Assembly (NCBI GenBank): GCA_013816645.1
Contig: JACDEC010000084.1
Span: forward strand, 1-9,802
Source of the DNA: Planctomycetota bacterium
Lineage (GTDB): Bacteria > Planctomycetota > UBA11346
DNA length: 9,802 bases
Direction of reading: 5' to 3'
The translations under genes were made by a program, and so were the position numbers. This document shows positions 6,410 through 9,802 of the stretch, piece by piece (position 1 is the stretch's first letter; each line of letters begins with the position of its first letter). The notes under the pieces were generated by a model. It saw nothing but the letters and a program-made list of their open reading frames with translations. It searched no databases and was not told the DNA's origin.

Positions 6410-8578
6410 ATGCCCGTCGATCAGCCTGCGGACCGCCGACCCCCTGCTGCGCGCCCCGAACCTGGTTTGCGCACGCGGACCATGCTCGCACCCCTGGTCG
6501 CCCTCGCCCTGTCCGGACCAGCCAGCGCCGCGACCACCGTGGCCATCGATGATCCGAGCGCGCCGATCCGCTTCGCGCTCGGGCATCTCGAGCAGGCCCT
6601 GGCCGGCACGGGCGCCGGCCCGGTGCGCGCGGTCGCCGGCACCGCCAATCCGGATATCCACCTGACCATCGGTGACGCGGCCGCGCTCGGCCCGGAAGGC
6701 TACCGGGTGCGTCGCCAAGCCGGTGCGCTGACGATCTCGGCCGGTGACGAGGTCGGCGCGATGTACGCCCTGCTCGACGTCGCCGAGCAGGTGGGCGGGC
6801 GCGGATCGTTGGCCAAGGTCGCGGACGCCGAGGTCCGCCGTCGCTTCCCGGTACGGGCGGTGAAATACAACCTGCCGTGGTCGCCGTACCGGCCGAGCTA
6901 CCAGAACAGCGACCCCGCCTGGGTCGGCGGACCGGCGGTGACCGGCCACCTCGAGACCTGCCGCGACCTCGCGTACTGGCAGAAGTTCCTCGACCAGATG
7001 GCCGAGAACCGCCTGAACACGCTGTCGCTGTGGAACTTCCACCCCTTCACCCACATGATCCGGCCGACCGGCTTTCCCAAGGCCTGCGCGCTGAGCGACG
7101 CCGAGCTCGCGGACTGGCAGCGCTTCTGGCACGCGTTGTTCGCCATGGCCAGCGACCGCGGGGTGAAGATCTGGCTGTTCAACTGGAACATCTACGTCTC
7201 GCCGGCGTTCGTCGCGGCCTACGGCGGCAGCTTCGCCAACGACCGCTCGGAGCAGGTGAAGACCTACACCCGCGACTGCGTCACCCAACTCATCGACGAG
7301 TACCCCGAGATCGACGGCTTCGGCATCGCGGTCGGCGAGGGCATGCGCGACATGTCGAGCCGCGAACGCGAGCAGTGGATCCTCGACACGGTGGTCGCCG
7401 GGCTGCGCGCCGCCAAGCGCCCGGTCACCTTCATCCACCGCGCGCCCTTCGAAGGCAGCACCGCAGCCGACTTCCGCTGGGCGATGGAGCAGGCCGACCT
7501 GCCCGGTCCCAAGCTCGCCGAGATCAAGTTCAACTGGTCGCACGGCCATTCCACGCCGTACCTGCAAGTCACCCATTCGCTCAAGATCGACGGCATGCTC
7601 GCCGATCCCGAGCCAACCGACTTCCGCGCGCTGTGGACGGTGCGCAACGAGGACATCTTCATCCTGCGCTGGGGCGATCCGGACTTCGTGCGCAGCCACA
7701 TCGCCACCAACGGCGGAAAACTGATCGACGGCTACTTCATCGGCAGCGAAGGTTACATCCCGGCCGCCGACCAGTCGCACGTGCCGTCGGACCACAAGAC
7801 CTGGGACTACGCGTTCGAAAAGCAGTGGCTGTTCTACACCACCTGGGGCCGCGTGCTCCACGACCCCGCCGTGAAGGACGAGCGCCTGGTCTGGGCCTTC
7901 GCGCGCCGCTACGGCGCCGAGCGCGCCCCCGACCTTCTCGCGGCCTGGCGCCTGGCCAGCAAGGTCCCGCTGCGCATCGCCTCGTTCTACGCGGCGACCT
8001 GGGACTACACGCTCTACACCGAGGGATTCGCCGCCTTTGCCGCGTCGCACGGGCCGTACGACGGATCGTCGCCGCTGATCTCGGTCGATGAACTCATCGG
8101 CCACGCCACGCTCGATCCCGCCTACCGATCTATCACTGACCACCTCGCGCGCGGCGCCGACGCGCCGGCCGGCATCATCACGCCGCCGATGCTCGCCGCC
8201 GAGTGCGATCGCGACGCCCAGACCCTGCTGGCGCTGGTGGGCAAGCAGCGCGCGATCGCGCCGGCTGCGTCCGGTGCGCTGCTCTGCGAACTCGATGATC
8301 TCGCGACCTGGGCGCACCTCGGCACGTACTTCGCCGAGAAGCTGCGCGGCGCCGAAGCCCTGGCCCGCTTCCGAGCCAGCGGCGACACGGCGCAGCAGCA
8401 GGAGGCGATCAAGCGGCTCGAGCGTGCCGCCGAGCATTGGCGCGCGCTGTCGACCATCACCGCTGCCCACTACCATCCCACGCCGCATGTCGCTGCGGAC
8501 AGGTTCTCCTGGTCGGAATACCTGCCCGCCGTAGAACGGGACATCACCACCGCCCGCGAAGCGAAACCCACGCGATGA
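6410..8578 (+). CDS. Secreted alpha-glucuronidase-like glycoside hydrolase
   Basis: This encodes 722 residues. The lead (residues 1-24) is basic, and the hydrophobic core MLAPLVALALSGPASA (25-40) ends in a signal peptidase I type site, so the enzyme is exported. Residues 42-145 look like the alpha/beta N-terminal domain found before the barrel in GH67 and GH20-type enzymes (GYRVRRQAGALTISAGDEVG, then AMYALLDVAEQV). From RRFPVRAVKYNLPW (144-157) a TIM-barrel-like region runs to about 480. It includes MAENRLNTLSLWN (198-209), KIWLFNWNIYVSP (253-265), IDGFGIAVGEGM (301-312, with E310 a candidate catalytic acid) and HRAPF (343-347). The rest (about 485-715) is mostly helical, as in GH67-like C-terminal parts. 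The substrate is probably a uronic-acid-bearing or related polysaccharide, but exact family and catalytic residues are inferred. Its TGA overlaps the start of the sigma gene by ATGA. Confidence 0.75.
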   Translation: MPVDQPADRRPPAARPEPGLRTRTMLAPLVALALSGPASAATTVAIDDPSAPIRFALGHLEQALAGTGAGPVRAVAGTANPDIHLTIGDAAALGPEGYRVRRQAGALTISAGDEVGAMYALLDVAEQVGGRGSLAKVADAEVRRRFPVRAVKYNLPWSPYRPSYQNSDPAWVGGPAVTGHLETCRDLAYWQKFLDQMAENRLNTLSLWNFHPFTHMIRPTGFPKACALSDAELADWQRFWHALFAMASDRGVKIWLFNWNIYVSPAFVAAYGGSFANDRSEQVKTYTRDCVTQLIDEYPEIDGFGIAVGEGMRDMSSREREQWILDTVVAGLRAAKRPVTFIHRAPFEGSTAADFRWAMEQADLPGPKLAEIKFNWSHGHSTPYLQVTHSLKIDGMLADPEPTDFRALWTVRNEDIFILRWGDPDFVRSHIATNGGKLIDGYFIGSEGYIPAADQSHVPSDHKTWDYAFEKQWLFYTTWGRVLHDPAVKDERLVWAFARRYGAERAPDLLAAWRLASKVPLRIASFYAATWDYTLYTEGFAAFAASHGPYDGSSPLISVDELIGHATLDPAYRSITDHLARGADAPAGIITPPMLAAECDRDAQTLLALVGKQRAIAPAASGALLCELDDLATWAHLGTYFAEKLRGAEALARFRASGDTAQQQEAIKRLERAAEHWRALSTITAAHYHPTPHVAADRFSWSEYLPAVERDITTAREAKPTR

Positions 8579-9126
8579 ACGACGCGCCACCATCAGAAGG
8601 CACCAGCGCGGACCACAGCGAACTGTTCGCGTCGAGCTGGCCCATGGCCCAGCCCGCGGTCTACGGCTACATCTACGGCCTGGTCGGCAATCGCTCGTCC
8701 GCCGACGACGTCCTCCAGGAGGTCGCGGTCACCTGCATGCGCCGCATGCACACCTTCGATCGCGCGCGCTCGTTCACCGCCTGGGCGCTGGGCGTCGCCC
8801 GGCTCGAGATCTTCACCCATCGGCGTCGCGAGCTGCGCCTGCCCATCGAGCGCCATCCCGGGCTCGAAGCGGCGATCGGCGATCCGGCCGACCACCTCGA
8901 TGAGGCTCTCGACCGCCAGCGCGATGCGCTGCAGGAGTGCCTCGGACAAGTCGGTGCGCACCAACGACGCTTTCTCGAACTGCGCTACGTCGACGAGCGC
9001 AGCAACGACGAGATCGCCGGGGAACTCGGTCTGCGCCCGGATTCGGTCAAGGTCATGCTGTCGCGCATCCGCACCGCCCTGCGCGCCTGCATCGATCGTC
9101 GCATCGCCCGGTCGCTGAGCGCATGA
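8575..9126 (+). CDS. ECF-type RNA polymerase sigma factor
   Basis: This encodes 183 residues, the usual ECF length. Sigma region 2 covers about 26-86: VYGYIYGLVGNRSSADDVLQ, with the core-binding DDVLQE at 44-49, and FTAWALGVARLEIFTHRRR (67-85) for -10 recognition. Region 4 covers about 125-176, with a helix-turn-helix in RSNDEIAGELGLRPDSVKVM (142-161) for -35 recognition. The sequence resembles the Rhodopirellula/Verrucomicrobium ECF family that is usually paired with a FecR-domain protein. The start is placed at the ATGA overlap with the hydrolase stop; there is no clear Shine-Dalgarno site, which fits translation by coupling. It likely directs transcription of a small regulon, perhaps this operon. 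Its own target promoter cannot be told from the window. Confidence 0.93.
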   Translation: MNDAPPSEGTSADHSELFASSWPMAQPAVYGYIYGLVGNRSSADDVLQEVAVTCMRRMHTFDRARSFTAWALGVARLEIFTHRRRELRLPIERHPGLEAAIGDPADHLDEALDRQRDALQECLGQVGAHQRRFLELRYVDERSNDEIAGELGLRPDSVKVMLSRIRTALRACIDRRIARSLSA

Positions 9127-9802
9127 CCCCCCTCGAGCGCATCCACCGCTACCTCGACGGCGACCTGGACGAGGCCGAACGCGACGCTTTTGCCGCCTGG
9201 TTGCTCGAGGACCGGGAGCACCGCCGGCTGTTCATCCGCGAGTCGCACCTGGCCGCCGCGCTCAGCCACCAACTGCAACAGCAGGCGGATATGGTCGAAC
9301 CGCTCCGTTCGCGCGATGCTCCGCATGCTCCGGTGCTGCGCGGCGCGCGTTTTGCGCCTCTCGCGCCTCTCGCGCCAATCGCCTGGATGGGACTCGGCGC
9401 CGCGGCGGCTGCCGCCGCATTCCTCGTGTTCGCCCGGCCACCAGGGCCGCCGCCCGTCGCCCCAGCCGCCCCGCTCGCGGTGGTCGTGCCAGCCGATTCT
9501 GTCGCGGTCCAGTGGCGCGGCACGGCGGTGGTCACGCGATCGGGGACCATCCTCGCCCAGCCTCCGCGGCTCCATGTCGACGACACCGTCGCGGTCAGCG
9601 AGGACGGCGATGCCGTGCTCGCGCTGGAGGACGGCACGCGCATCCAGCTGACGTCCCGGGCCAAGGCGACGCTGCGTTCGCTGCGTGGCGGGAGCGCCAT
9701 CGGCGGAACCGTCGTGGAGTTGCACGATGGGCGTCTCGTCGCGGAGGCGGCGACCCAGCCCGATGAAGCCCCGCTGCGCATCCGCACCGCGCACGGATCA
9801 GC
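9123..9802 (+). CDS. FecR-domain membrane regulator (anti-sigma-like), 3' end beyond the window
   Basis: The reading frame is open from the ATG at 9123, which overlaps the sigma stop by ATGA, to the window edge (226 codons seen). Residues 1-60 form a cytoplasmic helical domain (ERIHRYLDGDLDEAERDAFA) typical of anti-sigma N-termini, without a Cys/His zinc motif. One membrane helix lies at about 86-104, in an alanine-rich stretch, followed by a proline-rich linker (105-123). The periplasmic part, about 125-226, matches the FecR domain: DGTRIQLTSRAKATLRS (170-186), then VVELHDGRLVAEA (197-209) and LRIRTAHGS (218-226). The family passes an outer signal to the sigma factor; here the partner is surely the coupled ECF gene. 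Relatives in PVC bacteria often carry a C-terminal LamG-like domain, which would lie outside the window. Confidence 0.85.
   Translation, partial: MTPLERIHRYLDGDLDEAERDAFAAWLLEDREHRRLFIRESHLAAALSHQLQQQADMVEPLRSRDAPHAPVLRGARFAPLAPLAPIAWMGLGAAAAAAAFLVFARPPGPPPVAPAAPLAVVVPADSVAVQWRGTAVVTRSGTILAQPPRLHVDDTVAVSEDGDAVLALEDGTRIQLTSRAKATLRSLRGGSAIGGTVVELHDGRLVAEAATQPDEAPLRIRTAHGS

Noticed and set aside
6079..6411. 110-codon minus-strand open frame across the intergenic region
   Set aside because: The translation is dominated by Arg, Pro and His, has no ribosome site or domain, and overlaps the cytochrome start and the palindromes.
6368..8593. 741-codon open frame on the minus strand opposite the hydrolase
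   Set aside because: A shadow of the plus-strand gene, rich in Arg, Gly and Val, with no domain. The plus strand has a signal peptide, a ribosome site and barrel-like motifs.
1..9802. CRISPR array, insertion sequence, tRNA or rRNA
   Set aside because: No regularly spaced direct repeats, transposase motifs, terminal inverted repeats or RNA gene sequences were seen. The only large repeats are the protein modules within the cytochrome gene.

Overview
The window is 9.8 kb of gene-dense, high-GC bacterial DNA. It has two gene groups facing away from a shared intergenic region at about 6092-6409. The ECF sigma/FecR pair is of a type common in Planctomycetota and Verrucomicrobiota. The large modular secreted proteins (beta-propellers, c-type cytochrome, carbohydrate-binding-like modules) also fit a PVC-type organism. 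That placement is inference from gene style only; no rRNA or marker gene is present.

Leftward group (minus strand). It may start with a possible 27-codon hydrophobic small ORF (6153-6236). Next is a giant secreted protein of 1892 residues (413-6091). It contains two tandem seven-bladed beta-propellers (LVIVD type and YVTN type) separated by a Big_5-like and a PKD domain. A di-haem cytochrome c peroxidase-like region with two CxxCH sites follows, then three copies of a carbohydrate-binding-like module with an Ig-like domain between the first two, and a C-terminal hydrophobic anchor. Downstream, after a 79-bp gap with a perfect 10-bp-stem hairpin, is the 5' part of a secreted MuiA-like (DUF4140/DUF4139) protein, cut by the window's left edge.

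Rightward group (plus strand). A secreted alpha-glucuronidase-like glycoside hydrolase (6410-8578) overlaps an ECF sigma factor (8575-9126) by ATGA. The sigma gene in turn overlaps a FecR-domain membrane protein (9123 to the right edge, incomplete) by ATGA. These three genes should be translationally coupled, so an exported sugar-active enzyme is tied to its own sigma/anti-sigma-like switch.

The intergenic region holds three perfect palindromes (10, 14 and 12 bp) in 74 bp, with centres 41 and 22 bp apart, and is the best place to look for operators of the divergent genes. A reasonable reading is a locus for sensing, binding and processing an extracellular polysaccharide, with a redox (haem) protein that carries sugar-binding-like modules on one side and a hydrolase with a regulatory pair on the other. 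The functional link between the two sides is inference.
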